A stretch of DNA of 64,000 nucleotides from Tetrastigma voinierianum (lineage: Eukaryota; Streptophyta; Magnoliopsida; Vitales; Vitaceae). The first letter of the stretch is position 1. Each line of letters begins with the position of its first letter. Position numbers and translations under genes: made by a program. The notes beneath the pieces were generated by a model that was given only the letters and a program-made list of their open reading frames with translations, ran no database searches and had not been told where the DNA came from. The stretch is from assembly GCA_016808115.1 (NCBI GenBank), contig JAEQBH010002443.1:310001-374000 (forward strand), given 5' to 3'. Of this stretch, positions 10,870 through 20,960 are shown piece by piece.

Positions 10870-11520
10870 AAATGCTTTCACAAGCCATGGAAAGTGATGA
10901 TTCTAGTAAATGGATGGAAGCTATGAATGAAGAGTTGAAATCTATGGCCCATAATGGTGTATGGGATCTCATCGAATTTCCTAATAGTTGTAAACCCGTC
11001 GGCTGTAAATGGGTCTTTAAGACAAAGTGTGACGTTAAAGGCAATATCGAACGATTTAAGGCCAGACTTGTGGCCAAAGGTTTCACTCAAAAGGAAGGTA
11101 TCGATTACAAAGATAACTTCTCTCAAGTTTCCAAGAAAGATTCGCTTAGGGTTCGCAAAGAAAGGAAATGAACACCTAGTTTGCAAATTAAAGAAATCCA
11201 TTTACGGTTTTAAACAAGCTCCCAGACAATGGTATATTAAGTTTAATAATACCATTACATCTTTCGGATTTAAAGAGAACATTGTTGATCAGTGTATATA
11301 TCCGAAAGTTAGTGGAAGCAAGTTTATATTTCTGATACTGTATGTGGATGATATTTTGCTTGCTAGCAGTGATCTTGGTTTATTAGGTGAAACCAAGGAA
11401 TATATCTCTAAAAACTTTCATATGGTTGATATGGGTGAGGCAACCATGTTATCGCATCGAGATCTTAGGATCGATCTCAGGAGTGCAGTTTATCTCATAG
11501 CGATATATTGATCGGGTTTT
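10870..11520 (+). pseudogene. pol: Copia reverse transcriptase relic with an internal deletion
   Basis: The first part reads KWMEAMNEELKSMAHNGVWD, CKPVGCKWVFKTKCDVKGNI and RLVAKGFTQKEGIDYKDNFS, all hallmarks of the copia RT amino half. At about 11150 the frame passes directly from VSKKDSLR to GNEHLVCKLKKSIYGFKQAP, skipping roughly 60 residues that should include motif A with the first catalytic Asp ('DVKTAFLNG'). The second half keeps FLILYVDDILLASSDLG, so the YVDD box is intact (about 11338). The frames are 10872-11171 and 10954-11511. Without motif A the domain cannot polymerise DNA even if translated. Confidence 0.93.
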
Positions 11521-11539
11521 TAGAGAGATTTAATATGCA

Positions 11540-12302
11540 AATATGTTCATCGGGTATTGCTTGCACCTATATTGAAAGGTGACAAATTAAGTAAAATGCA
11601 AAGGTCTAAGGAACATGGAAAGGGAGCAAATGAAGAAAATTCCTTATGCATCAGCTATGGGGGGTTTGATGTATGCTCAAACATGTATAAGACCGGATAT
11701 CAGCTTTGCTGTAGGCATGTTAGGAAGATACCAAAGTGATCCAGGATTTGAACACTAGAAAGCTGCAAAGAAGGTGATGAGGTACTTACAAGGGACAAAG
11801 GATTATATGCTCACATATAAAAGATCTGAACAATTAGAGGTTGTCGGTTACTCGGATTCTGATTATGGTGGTTGTCTCGATAGCTTAAAGTCAACTTCAA
11901 GATTTGTCTTTATGCTAGCAAATGGGGCAATCTCGTGGAAGAGTGAAAAACAATCAATTCACGCTTCATCGACGATGGAGGCCGTAGCTCGCGTTTGTTT
12001 TGAAGCTTCAAGTCATGCTTTACGGTTATGAATTTGTCTCAGGGCTTGGTGTTGTCAACTCTATTACTAAACCTTTGAGAATATATTGTGATAACACCGC
12101 AACTGTTTTCTTCTCTAAGAATGGCAAATTTTCTAGTAGATCGAAACACATGGATTTAAAGTATTTAGTTGTTAAAGAAAGAGTTCAGAAACAACAAGTG
12201 TCAATTGAAAATATTAGGACCACACTTATGGTTGCTGATCCATTAACTAAAGGATTACCTCCAAAGGCATATTTAGAACATGTTATGAGGATGGCCTTTT
12301 GA
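11540..12302 (+). pseudogene. pol: Copia RNase H domain relic and polyprotein end
   Basis: The linker at 11557-11739 matches 'PYASAVGSLMYA...TRPDI.FAVGMLGRY' in pieces. RNase H then starts: MRYLQGTKDYMLTYKRSEQL, VVGYSDSDYGGCLDS (catalytic Asp), STSRFVFMLANGAISWKSEK and HASSTMEA (catalytic Glu in STMEA). After a frameshift near 12010 the frame 12000-12302 has VNSITKPLRIYCDNTATVFF and RSKHMDLKYLVVKERVQKQQ, and ends HVMRMAF with stop TGA at 12301. The DPLTKGLPP box near the end is preserved. This is the best-kept part of the element, with only one or two frame breaks. Confidence 0.93.
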
Positions 12303-12707
12303 GTAATCCATAATATGTATGATAATAAATGGTGGTTATGTAATTGACAATTTTCCCATTAAAAATGTTTCTGTTTATTCTTGTTTTCAATTATAGCGCA
12401 TCGCTTATTGGGTTTGATAAAACAAGAATTGTCCTGACAAGACAAATTACAGGGGCTATTTGGCATTATGGACTGGATTAGTAAGGGTTATTTATGTGTG
12501 GTGCATGGAAGGAAACATGACATTATGGTCATGTGACCGCCATGACTCGCATTTATAATCTAAACTGATTCAGTATTATGGTATATGATTTTGGACGTAT
12601 TGGCTAAGTTTATCAAATCGCGGGATCACTGTCAAAATTTATTTTCCTTCCAATATATATTTTATATGTAAACTAAATATATTATAGTTTTCATAATCGG
12701 TTTAGTG

Positions 12708-12722
12708 GGCCAAGTGGGAGAA
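12708..12722 (+). other. Copia polypurine tract
   Basis: GGCCAAGTGGGAGAA lies directly before the 3' LTR start TGTTATTTCC. AAGTGGGAGA is the usual plant copia polypurine tract, from which plus-strand DNA synthesis is primed. Confidence 0.85.
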
Positions 12723-13270
12723 TGTTATTTCCATATTAAAATTATGGGTGGGCCTACTAAACTAATATTTAGCCAATTAAAAGAATACACAATATCTTAA
12801 ATCAAGTGAAGATATTTACCCTTGATGTGAGTGGGCAAAATTCATAAATTTCAAATATAATTTATTATTTTGGAATAAGAATAGTTAATATTAATAATAA
12901 ATATAATTTATTATTTTAATACAAACAGCTTATTCGAATAATAATATTAATCTGCTTTTGAACGTGTATTCTTGGCCCTTCTCCTATCAATAAGTTATAT
13001 ATATAGAAACCCTTGATCGGTGCGGTTAGGGGTACTCTTCCATCAATTACGTTAAAACTATTCTTGTGTAATGTAAAGTTTGATAAGGAGAAGAAGAGAT
13101 CAAGGATTTAAGATCTATAAACTGAAGAGAAATCTCTCATGACTGCGTGTTCTTCAAACGGTATGTAATCTATATTTTTTATTATTATTATTATTATTTT
13201 ATTATCATAGATAAGTTTGAATTCAATGATCTGGAATATTGTGTGTTAATTTTCGTATTAAATCTCAACA
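12723..13270 (+). repeat. Copia 3' LTR
   Basis: 548 bp from TGTTATTTCC to AATCTCAACA, matching the 5' LTR through the blocks TATTTAGCCAATTAAAAGAA, TTTATTATTTTGGAATAAGA, the TATA-like box (12995-13006), a TTA-repeat tract (13173-13200) and GTTTGAATTCAATGATCT. Divergence from the 5' LTR is clearly visible in point changes and indels, so the insertion is not recent. The right flank TATAG is the second half of the 5-bp target duplication. Confidence 0.93.
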
Positions 13271-13394
13271 TATAGTACATCTATAAGGTTCATAGAAATA
13301 ATATGAAGATGGTCATTTAAAATTATATTATTTATATCTATCGTACCTCGTTAAAATACAATATCAGATATTTCAAGTATAAATAAACATGAGT
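13271..13394. repeat. Segment A, right part beyond the copia insertion
   Basis: TACATCTATAAGGTT (13276) onward to AAACATGAGTA matches 38942-39061 of segment B almost base for base. This resumption directly after the copia 3' LTR shows that the copia element split a single copied segment. Confidence 0.9.
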
Positions 13395-14781
13395 AAAATG
13401 TTGGCTGTGATCTCTCATAAGTAACAAATACATGAATTCATAAAGATTTAAAATTAACTAAAATTAAAGGCAATACATCACTCAATTATCACTTATAGAA
13501 GAACTCTTAATACTAAAACTAATAGAACAACGAGTAACAAAATATAATAGTTGTATTGGCAATCAAGTGTTATGGCATTATTTTTTTATTTTTTTTATTT
13601 TTTACAACTAAACATTTTTGAATTATAAATATAGTAAACAGCCTAAACTAGACTCAACCCTAGACCCTTCCTCCTTATATCCTGGCATTTTTTCAAAAAC
13701 CAAAAGATTACTACAATGTAATAAATTGTTCACACTGAGACTCAAAATTGGGACCTCTCTCTAGATTTCTTGCCTTCTTAAACTTTGAACACTATTCTAC
13801 CACATGAGCTATGTCATGCCTATTTAAACATTATAAGTTTTACTATATGAGATAGGTATAATTACAAATTCACCAAAGTAGACCTAATATTTATATAACT
13901 CAAAAGTATTTCCTTTATACTAGCCATTATTAGGTACTACATGAACAATTTTAGTTGGTTGGTGACGATGAAACATAAAATTAATATTTTGTAAGAAATG
14001 ATTTATTGCTTTATCAAATAGAATCTGAACATTTAATAAAATAAAAAGTTTTAAACAATCATGAATAATCAAAATATTAAAATTTAGCCCTAGAAAGAGA
14101 GAGGAAACCAAAGAGAGAAAATCAAAGTAAAAAAGCCTAAGTAAATATTCAAGCGTATAGATAAGTAAGAATAAATAGTTAACCACATTAAAAGTCTAGT
14201 CTCATCACCATACACTTACAAAAGAATAGTAGCAATAAAATTTAAAGGGAATATACTCATAATCTTCTCAATTAGTACATTTAAATTTTATAGGTTAATG
14301 TAAAAATTAGTTTAAAGAAAACAAGACATCAACTTTTTCCAGCATAAAAAGAAAGTATAAGTTAAAAAAAAGTTTTTAGATATCATTTTATAGCATTAAA
14401 AATCTGACACATAATTTCATTAATAATTGATGCTTGTAAACCCAATCCAAAACATAAGACTGAACATGAATCTCAAGCTTCAAATTGTAAACTAAATAAA
14501 TATTTCGCTTGCTTACAATGAAATTTTGGGGAAAAATGTGAAAAAAGGTTTAAAATAGGATATTCCAAGATGTCTTTAGAAGTAAAAGAAAAAATGAAGA
14601 TGATGGAGAATTAGATAATAGAGCAAAATTCAACTCTTATCTTAAGTGAAATAATTTTTACAACAATAATATGTGATATAAGATTGCATGAACAACCAAC
14701 AAATTATCAAATTAATTTCACATAGAAATTGAAATTAACCTTCAAAATGGAAAACTGATGATCAAAAGCATGATCATTATT
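13395..14781. other. AT-rich stretch with one reversed SINE
   Basis: Apart from the SINE at 13697-13829 I see no recognisable gene, RNA or transposon end here. Base composition is plain AT-rich with scattered poly-A/T runs (for example 13582-13604). The minus-strand open frame at 13920-14186 (mostly Leu, Phe, Ile) has the composition of AT-rich noise and no motif. There is no counterpart of this stretch between segments B and D. Confidence 0.5.
13697..13829 (-). mobile_element. tRNA-derived SINE, minus strand
   Basis: On the minus strand, ATAGCTCATGTGGTAGAATA is a tRNA-type box A and, about 60 bases on, GGTCCCAATTTTGAGTCTC is a decayed box B. The middle (GTTCAAAGTTTAAGAAG) and the end (TTACATTGTAGTAA) match the SINE at 5599-5743 (CATTCAAAGTTTAAAAAG; CTACATTGTAAC). 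The two copies therefore belong to one family. Target duplications are not visible, so the ends are approximate. Confidence 0.6.
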
Positions 14782-15119
14782 TTTTATTTTATTTTATAGG
14801 CAAAAGAGGAGCACCCTTCTTTAAAGCAGAATGCATATGGAGTATAAAAGACCTAAAGAGGCCAAAGGAAGGAGAAGGCAGGGAAAAAACATAAACCATC
14901 TCAAAAAATAAAAGGGTTAACTCCTAAGCATAGTCATAGAATTTGTATAAAAGCAGTCTAACAAAAGAAATATCAGCATTTAGAATAAAGCAATTAACCT
15001 GGCAAGATATACGATAACAAGGCTTAGGTATGAGGGCGAGAAAGCAAAGTATCTTAATACAATTCCTATTTCTTTCTTTCCAAATAGCCCGAAAGAAGAT
15101 TAAGGGATTTGCCCTCCAT
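14782..15119 (-). mobile_element. 5'-truncated LINE tail with 16-bp target-site duplication
   Basis: The insert is bounded by perfect copies of AAGCATGATCATTATT (14766-14781 and 15120-15135). On the minus strand it ends in an A-rich tail (plus-strand TTTTTATTTTATTTTAT at its left end), as in LINE or SINE retroposition. Near its 5' end the minus strand reads FRAIWKERNRNCI, resembling the zinc-finger/RNase H-like tail of plant LINE ORF2 ('.WKERNRR'), then a non-coding 3' region. At 338 bp it is a typical heavily 5'-truncated LINE copy. No intact frame remains. Confidence 0.85.
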
Positions 15120-15135
15120 AAGCATGATCATTATT

Positions 15136-15545
15136 AAACTACAGAAACAAAAAATAGGATTGAAAGAACAAATTTGAACTTTCAGAATAAGACATTCAAA
15201 GTTTTCACTTTACAAGTTCTCTTTTACTTGTTTCTCCATAAACCAAAACAAGATTAGAGGAAATAGGGTGAGGTGCAATGGTTATGGCAATGGCAATGTT
15301 GTGTGGTTAATGGTGGTCGAAGGTGATTAGTGCAGTTAACAACAAACGATAGCAAGGTGAGATGGGAAGGTGAGAGAGAGAGAGAGAAAGAAGGAAAGAG
15401 GTGAGAAAGGGAGAGAGACAGCTTTGGCTGATGGTATTTATCGATAAATGATAATCGGTGGTATTGTTTGAAATGGGCAAGGGGATGATCATGGAGAGAG
15501 AATGGGGAAAGAAAAGAAAAGAAAAGAAGAGCAGTCTCCACAAAA
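15136..15545. other. Purine-rich stretch, no gene recognised
   Basis: A GA-biased region (GAGAGAGAGAGAG at 15373-15386, GAAAAGAAAAGAAAAG at 15510-15527). Open frames on the minus strand (15254-15577, 15307-15543) are Ser/Leu/Phe/His-rich translations of this biased sequence and have no motif. No transposon ends seen. Confidence 0.4.
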
Positions 15546-15719
15546 AACAGTCTGCCTGACTGTCTTAAGGAAAACATGCCTTTTCCAATGATGGATAAGG
15601 AGCCCTTGGAGATGATTCATGATTCCCATGATCTTTTGGGTCCTGTGAAGCATGTTACTGGATTCAACCATACAGTGGAATTTCAATTTCATCAAAGAAA
15701 AACACCTTTCCCAGACTGA
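15546..15719 (+). other. Small exon-like open frame of unknown origin
   Basis: The plus strand is open for 57 codons from 15546 to a TGA at 15717 without the repeated residues seen in the surrounding low-complexity frames. It contains LPDCLKENMPFPMMDKEP and later HVTGFNHTVEFQFHQRK, a balanced composition. I do not recognise a family. No acceptor AG or donor GT can be fixed with confidence. It could be a captured exon, a piece of an unrecognised transposon gene, or chance. It lies between the truncated LINE and the Tekay-like element, so it is unlikely to be an active gene. Confidence 0.25.
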
Positions 15720-15904
15720 TATAGTGATATATGTAATGTCTTATACTATTAGAAATTAAAAAACAAGGCCTTATTTACTGACTTTCAACTTCGAAGAACA
15801 AGAATACCAAAACCGGAATTTTCAATTAAATAATTTAATCTAGGCTGCAAATCAAATTAAAAGTATAAGGTATCCCCAAATAATCTAATCTTATTCGTTT
15901 TATG

Positions 15905-15940
15905 CCCTTGAGGCCTAGCTCAAGTAGTAACAGTAAGAAT
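15905..15940 (+). other. tRNA-box-A-like fragment cut by the Tekay-like 5' LTR
   Basis: GCCTAGCTCAAGTAGTAAC (15913-15931) has the box A pattern of the SINEs in this window and stops where the LTR begins. A box B-like continuation would have to lie beyond the element's other end; TGGTGGGACCTTGGGTGC (28920-28937) is a candidate. This would make it a SINE split by the LTR element, but no convincing target duplication joins the two sides. Confidence 0.3.
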
Positions 15941-18614
15941 TGTGTTAATCTTAGAAAATCTACCTCTCAAAAATGGCAAAATCGTACTTCGGTAAAATCC
16001 AAATTTTTCTAGATCTCCGATGACGAAACGGATTTCATCGTCAGAATCGTTTCGTGAAATCTAGCTACCATCGCCACTCACACCAGATGCCTTTAATTGG
16101 TGACGCTTTTCGAGGTACTGTGCATCGTGTGCCGTGAAACGACACGCGACGACAAAAGTTACATTATAACATATACTCATACGCAGCATCTATACAGAGC
16201 AGAGAATGCATTTAAAACCACGATCGAGATAAATGTAGCCAAGTCAAAATCCACTTTGCGATACGAATTGTGATTAAATGAAGTTTAATTATAAATGACA
16301 AAAGACGATCATTTTATCTTCTCCAAAAGAAAGCACAAATGGGCAGAATCGGGGTAGAGGTTGAACTGGATGGTGGCTGAATTTTCCTTTTGTTTTAGAG
16401 AGAGAGAGAGCCTACTCTCCTTCTCTAGAATTCCAGGGCCGATCTCGACCGCTTCTGCCATGGAGCAAGAAGGAAAGTTGTTCTACGCGGCAGTGGCTAC
16501 GTGATGGGGGTGGCCCGATTTGGTGGAGTTTCTCGACAACTCCAAGAGGTGGTAAATATTTTCCTACTTCTTTGTGTTATTAATTCCTTGTTTAAGAACC
16601 ATGTAAAATGATTAGGAATCGCTTCAGGCTTGTTTTAGCTGTGAATCTCGCTTTCAAAAGTCTTCAACCGAGCGGAGAAAATTCCTTATTTAGGGTGGTC
16701 GTGAACAAGAATCGAGGGTTTCCATCAATGCTCACGTGAATAGTGACACTCAAATTTTTTTTTGTGTGAAATGTATGGTTATTAAGGAGATTCAAAATGA
16801 ATTGCTTCGTATTTGTTAATTAGCCCATGTGAGCCACTCTTGGTGTAATTGATTGTAATTTGCATGGGCCATGTTTTATGATTTAATTACGTTAATATAT
16901 ATGCATGTGAATATATTAGCATGAAATGCAAAGTTGAATTTGTGATTTACGCATTCCATACGCATCGGGTAACTTAAATTAGGTGAGTGCATAGTTGAGA
17001 TTCGACACCGGTTAGGTGTTTACGGTGTGTCGTGAGTATTATTTGTTGTGGATCAACACCGCGTAGGGTGTTGATTCTTCAGTGGGCTTGATTAATAGGA
17101 CAACGCTCCAAAATGAGTCGTGACGTTAAGGAAATGAAAATGTCATTGCATCATATATAAGTACTGGGGCACCCTAGAACAATAGGAGTAAGTGGCCGAG
17201 GTGGTTTCTTGAGAGAATTGCCTCGAGGGTTAAAAATGTCATATCAGATCGAGGCGTCCATCATGCAAATATCGCAGAGGTCCGCCTGATGGCAACATAC
17301 CCCACCAAGGCGCTCAGCTCCTACCCAACTGGGAGACGCCTCTACCAGAGGCCGTCCGCTGGCAAACATCAATCGTCGGAGTCGCCCAACGATATATCGA
17401 GGTTGTCTTGTCAAACACCCTCACGAAGTCGTCTCACTGCTTTGGATATATCCCCTCCTGAGGTCGGTTCAAGGTTAAAAACAAATACCTTTGTTTGGAA
17501 ACGGTTTTTATTCATGGCAAAATGCATGCTTAAGGGAGTCGTTGAGGACTCAGGTAAATGGCAATGAAAAATGAAAAGATTAAGAGTAATCTTGGGTTGT
17601 CATCGAAAAATGACAAAGAGCTCATACTCTGGCACCCCCAGATGTGTGAGGAGCCGGTGAGGACTCGATACGGATAGTGAGTCACATTCTCATCCATGCG
17701 ACATGTAGATGGCCCGGCAGGATCATGTATTCGGGCTTCAATGTGATTGTTCTGTCATGCGTGTGCACTTAGGTGGAGTAACTCCATAGGAAATTATCTC
17801 TCACTGGCCATCACCCTGTCGAGGGATCACCATTTCAAGTACAGGGAGCAATCGAGAAGGCTGCACCTCGCTAGAGGTCAGTGAGAAGAAAGCCGAGTTA
17901 TGCAGGGTTAGAGTTGTATACATGTATTAAAATGTTGTAATTTTAATACATGTTGTATAAGAGTAATTTATTAACTCTTGAACCATGTAATATATATTTG
18001 GTTGGGATATATTTTGAGTATTGATGCAGGGGCCCAAGTGACCATTATTTTACTCGCAAGTGGACCCTGTGTGGTCATATTGAACTATTTGGGATAGGTT
18101 TTGTATTTGGGTAGAGCTCCCCGTACAAAGGAGACTCGCCCCGATCGGAGTGGTGTCGGGTTAACGCATCCACGAGTATTCCACCGCTCGACGTGGTTGT
18201 CAACGGACACCCCGGTTTCTGGGGGCGGTCGCAAATCTCGTATCGTGAGCTTAGTACACGACATTACCAGGGCTTGGGAACTCGGGCCTAGGCCCCGGTC
18301 ATGAGGTGTAAAGGACATCACCACTCGTGTGGCTCCGATGTAGGTTAGGTATGTGATTACCTAGACAATCACGGGACAGGATTATAACACTGCATGCACT
18401 GTGTTTTATGCGTGATCGCGTAAGGCCATCGGGTCGCGCGTATGTTGTGTGATGTGGGTAAAGTGTGTGGCTGTGTGAATGGTGAGCATAACACGGATCG
18501 TTAGTGTGTTGCGTGATCGTGTGTGTGCCTAGTGAGTAAGCAATACAGGAAAAAAATTTAATGTGTTGAACACTAGGTTAGTGTGAGAACAAAGGAGGTC
18601 GAGAAATTTTGACA
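15941..18614 (+). repeat. L-type 5' LTR of the Tekay-like element
   Basis: Start TGTGTTAATCTTAGAAAATC aligns with other L-type starts at 26491, 39069 and 47836. It contains the conserved block AGATCTC.GATGACGAAA (16010), a GA-repeat (16397-16410), GAGCAAGAAGGAAAGTTGTT (16464), GGATCAACACCGCGTAGGGTGT (split by one base in places, 17050), AATACCTTTGTTTGGAAACG (17485) and GTACAAAGGAGACTC (18122), all in the same order in the 3' LTR. The end is inferred from GTCGAGAAATTTTGACA (18598-18614), which resembles the better-kept ends CGAGAAATGGGGCATCACA and GAAATGTGGGGCTACA of other copies. No clear tRNA primer site follows it. Confidence 0.75.
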
Positions 18615-19398
18615 ACCTACCCGTAAATAAACAGAAAAAAAAATATATGATGAGGTTGAAATTTTCTAAGGTTTTACAAAGGTGTAAAAAATCAAGAAAA
18701 TTAAAATTAAATAAATTTTATAAAATTATTTTAAAATGAGAATGAAAAATGGATATATTTTTTGGGTGTTTTCCAAAGAGAGGCAGAAATGAAAAAATGG
18801 ATATATTTTTCTTTGGGCCGTGGCTACCGCCCATTTTTGGCATAGCATCGGGGTCGCCATACGCCCATTGTATTGTGACAATGTAGGCCAGCGGCTGGCC
18901 TGGTCTGGGGGAAAGCTTCACAAGATAAACTTTGTATCGTGGCTGGGGCGTGCAGTGGTTGGAAGACTAGGTCACGATACAATGGAAATTGTATCGTGAC
19001 GTAGCAAGCCTCGACGCAGGGCGTGGTCGGAAGGATTTCCGGCCGCATACAAACAAATTGTATCGCGGATCAGGCAAACACAAAGTTGGGGGATGGGCCA
19101 CGATAAATCAATCAGACATGACAGAGGGACTGGCCAATTGGGGGTGTTCGGGTGATGTCACAAAGAGTCACTTGGCGAGCATAGGCGCGTGACATAAATA
19201 AGATGCGGCGCCGCGCGGCGCGCGCGCTGGCAGCGATATGATCGCCTAGTGGCTCGCATACCCGCCGCAAGAAAAGCGCCGCAGAAGCTAGGCCAAGGTT
19301 GGGTGCACTGTGCACTCGACCCAAGTTTTGACTCAAAGGCAATCGTTTCAGCCACCGGCTTGGGACACTCGTCTCATGAACACCGCTCATAAAGATTT

Positions 19399-19467
<69 letters not shown>

Positions 19468-19700
19468 TAAATTGCACCCCAAATCAATAAAATAAAAAAT
19501 CTTAAAAGGAAATTTCTAAAATAAAAATTTTGTTGGATTATAATTTAATAAACGAAATTATGTCTTGCATTACTATAAATGCTATTATTGTGCATAAAAT
19601 ATTATTTCAAGATATGAATGGAGGTCTCTAATGTGTTTATGCCTTATGGGATATCAGATTGAATTTTGAATCTTTGCATTGATTACGTAAATGGCTAGTT
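18615..19700 (+). other. Leader of the Tekay-like element with palindromic GTATCGTGAC modules and an AT tract
   Basis: No coding content. The leader contains repeated TTGTATCGTG/CACGATACAA modules (18868, 18930, 18971-19000, 19053, 19098), including a perfect hairpin at 18971-19000. A very GC-rich patch (GCGGCGCCGCGCGGCGCGCG, 19205) is followed by a poly-A/AT microsatellite (19399-19462) and an AT-rich stretch. The short open frames on both strands in 18718-19390 are by-products of these repeats. Confidence 0.55.
19399..19462. repeat. Poly-A plus (AT)n microsatellite
   Basis: A run of about 17 A followed by about 23 AT units. Confidence 0.97.
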
Positions 19701-19719
19701 CGAGGCTCAGGGCGAGGAC

Positions 19720-20640
19720 GAGGGCGCCCACGAAGGTGCCAGCCAAGCACCACCGTTGTTTGACCAAGAGGCTTTTGTTGAGGTCGTAGGTATCATGCAT
19801 ACGCTATCGTGATGTGCCAAGCAAAGAGTCGTGGAGGTCCGAGTAACCTCCAGAGGTTCAGGGCACATCATCCTCTGACATTCACAGGAGAAGATCCTGA
19901 TGGTGGTGGCAAACCATTGGTTCATAAGTTGAGAAGGTGTTAGAGGCTATGGAGATTACCTTCTCATACCCATCAGATTAGACTAAACGTGTTCCACCTG
20001 CAGGGTGAGGCCCATGACAAGTGAATCGACAAAGACCTCTAGAGATTCAGAGGCAATGACTTGCAGAGTTCCATGATCTTTTCATGGTAAGTATTTTCCT
20101 GACATCGCGAGGCATGCGAAGGCCTGTGGAGTTCCTAGGAGATGAAGCAGGGACGATGACGATGATGGAGTATGTGGCTAGATTCACGAGCTAGCTCCAT
20201 TTTGTCGATGATCACGTACAATGTATACGCCGCGAAGGTCAGAGATTTGAGAATGCTGAAGTTGTCCATTCGGGGCAGGATTGTAGGACTTCAGCCGCCA
20301 GACATGGACTCACGGTTGGGACAGCCTCGACCATAGAGAGAGAGATCGAGGATGCTCGCAGCACTCTGGGATGTGGGTGTTAAAGAGGAAGGAGAGTCGG
20401 CCTCTTCTAGTTCGGAAAGAAGCAGCAGGGCTTCAGTTCACTGGAGGGTTCCATTGGCTGCGCCATCCGGCAGGATGTATCGTAGTTGTTTCACGTCGGG
20501 CTAATGGTGTGCTATCATTGCGCGCAGCGATACGATGAGGGACGCTTCTGAGATGTGGATCCTAGAGCCGATGTACGCAGCCCTGGCCACTAGAGGGATA
20601 GAGAGGATATAGTATGTTCCTTCACACTCGACATGTGCCA
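19720..20640 (+). pseudogene. gag: Tekay-like gag relic
   Basis: Across shifting frames the order of the plant chromovirus Gag is visible: VEKVLEAMEITFSYPSD (capsid start, usual 'LEKVLEAMEVT'), then QLAEFHDLFM, then VEFLGDEAGTMTMMEYVARF (usual 'EFLELKQGTMTVMEY..RF'), then the stretch GTASTIEREIEDARSTLG. A zinc knuckle remains only as VCYHC (about 20510), with its His and last Cys destroyed. Many stops are TGA/TAG from CGA/CAG, in keeping with decay by deamination of methylated C. It is not translatable. Confidence 0.8.
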
Positions 20641-20960
20641 GGAGCCGCCTACCTGGGGAGCTACGGCACCTCCTACACGTGCAGCCGCAGAGGCCAAAGT
20701 TATGGGCCGAGGCAAAGGGCGAGGCCCACATGCAAGGACATCAGGGTTTCAGGGGCGTGTCTACGCCATCACACCATCGGTGGAGTCAGCTGATCAACCA
20801 GTTATACAGGGTACGTTTTTGCTATCTCGCCTATGGGCAAGAGTGTTATTTGATTCGTGCTTCGTGATTCATTCATCAATACAGATCTGTGTGATGGATT
20901 TGGACTCTAGAGGTCGGGAGGCCTTTGTGAGAAACAAGATGTGGATGTTCTTCCCTTAGG
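20640..20960 (+). pseudogene. pol: Tekay-like aspartic protease relic
   Basis: The plus-strand frame 20633-20959 reads GRGKGRGPHARTSGFQGRVY, then AITPSVESADQPVIQG and TFLLSRLWARVLFDS, the well-known start of the Del/Tekay protease ('GRVYA.T......VIQGTFL....ARVLFDSGASHSFI'). At the active site the frame has LFDSC in place of LFDSG because of a local indel, so the DSG triad and the following ASHSFI are lost. The domain ends within 30 codons. It lies directly after gag, as expected. Confidence 0.85.

Larger units (their letters stand above)
6385..13270 (+). mobile_element. Degenerate Ty1/copia LTR retrotransposon
   Basis: The element runs from TGTTATTTCC (6385) to AATCTCAACA (13270). It is flanked by GATAG (6380-6384) and TATAG (13271-13275), a 5-bp target-site duplication with one change; the uninterrupted site GATAG is at 38937-38941 in segment B. 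Inside, in order, are a 5' LTR, a primer-binding site, gag, integrase, RT and RNase H relics, a polypurine tract and a 3' LTR. The gag-int-RT-RH order is that of copia, not gypsy. All domains have stops or frameshifts and part of the RT is deleted, so it is non-autonomous. The 5' LTR is split by a hAT-like element. Confidence 0.93.

Noticed and set aside
13920..14186. Minus-strand 88-codon frame rich in Leu/Phe/Ile as a membrane protein
   Set aside because: Composition is what random AT-rich DNA gives; no homologous pattern recognised.
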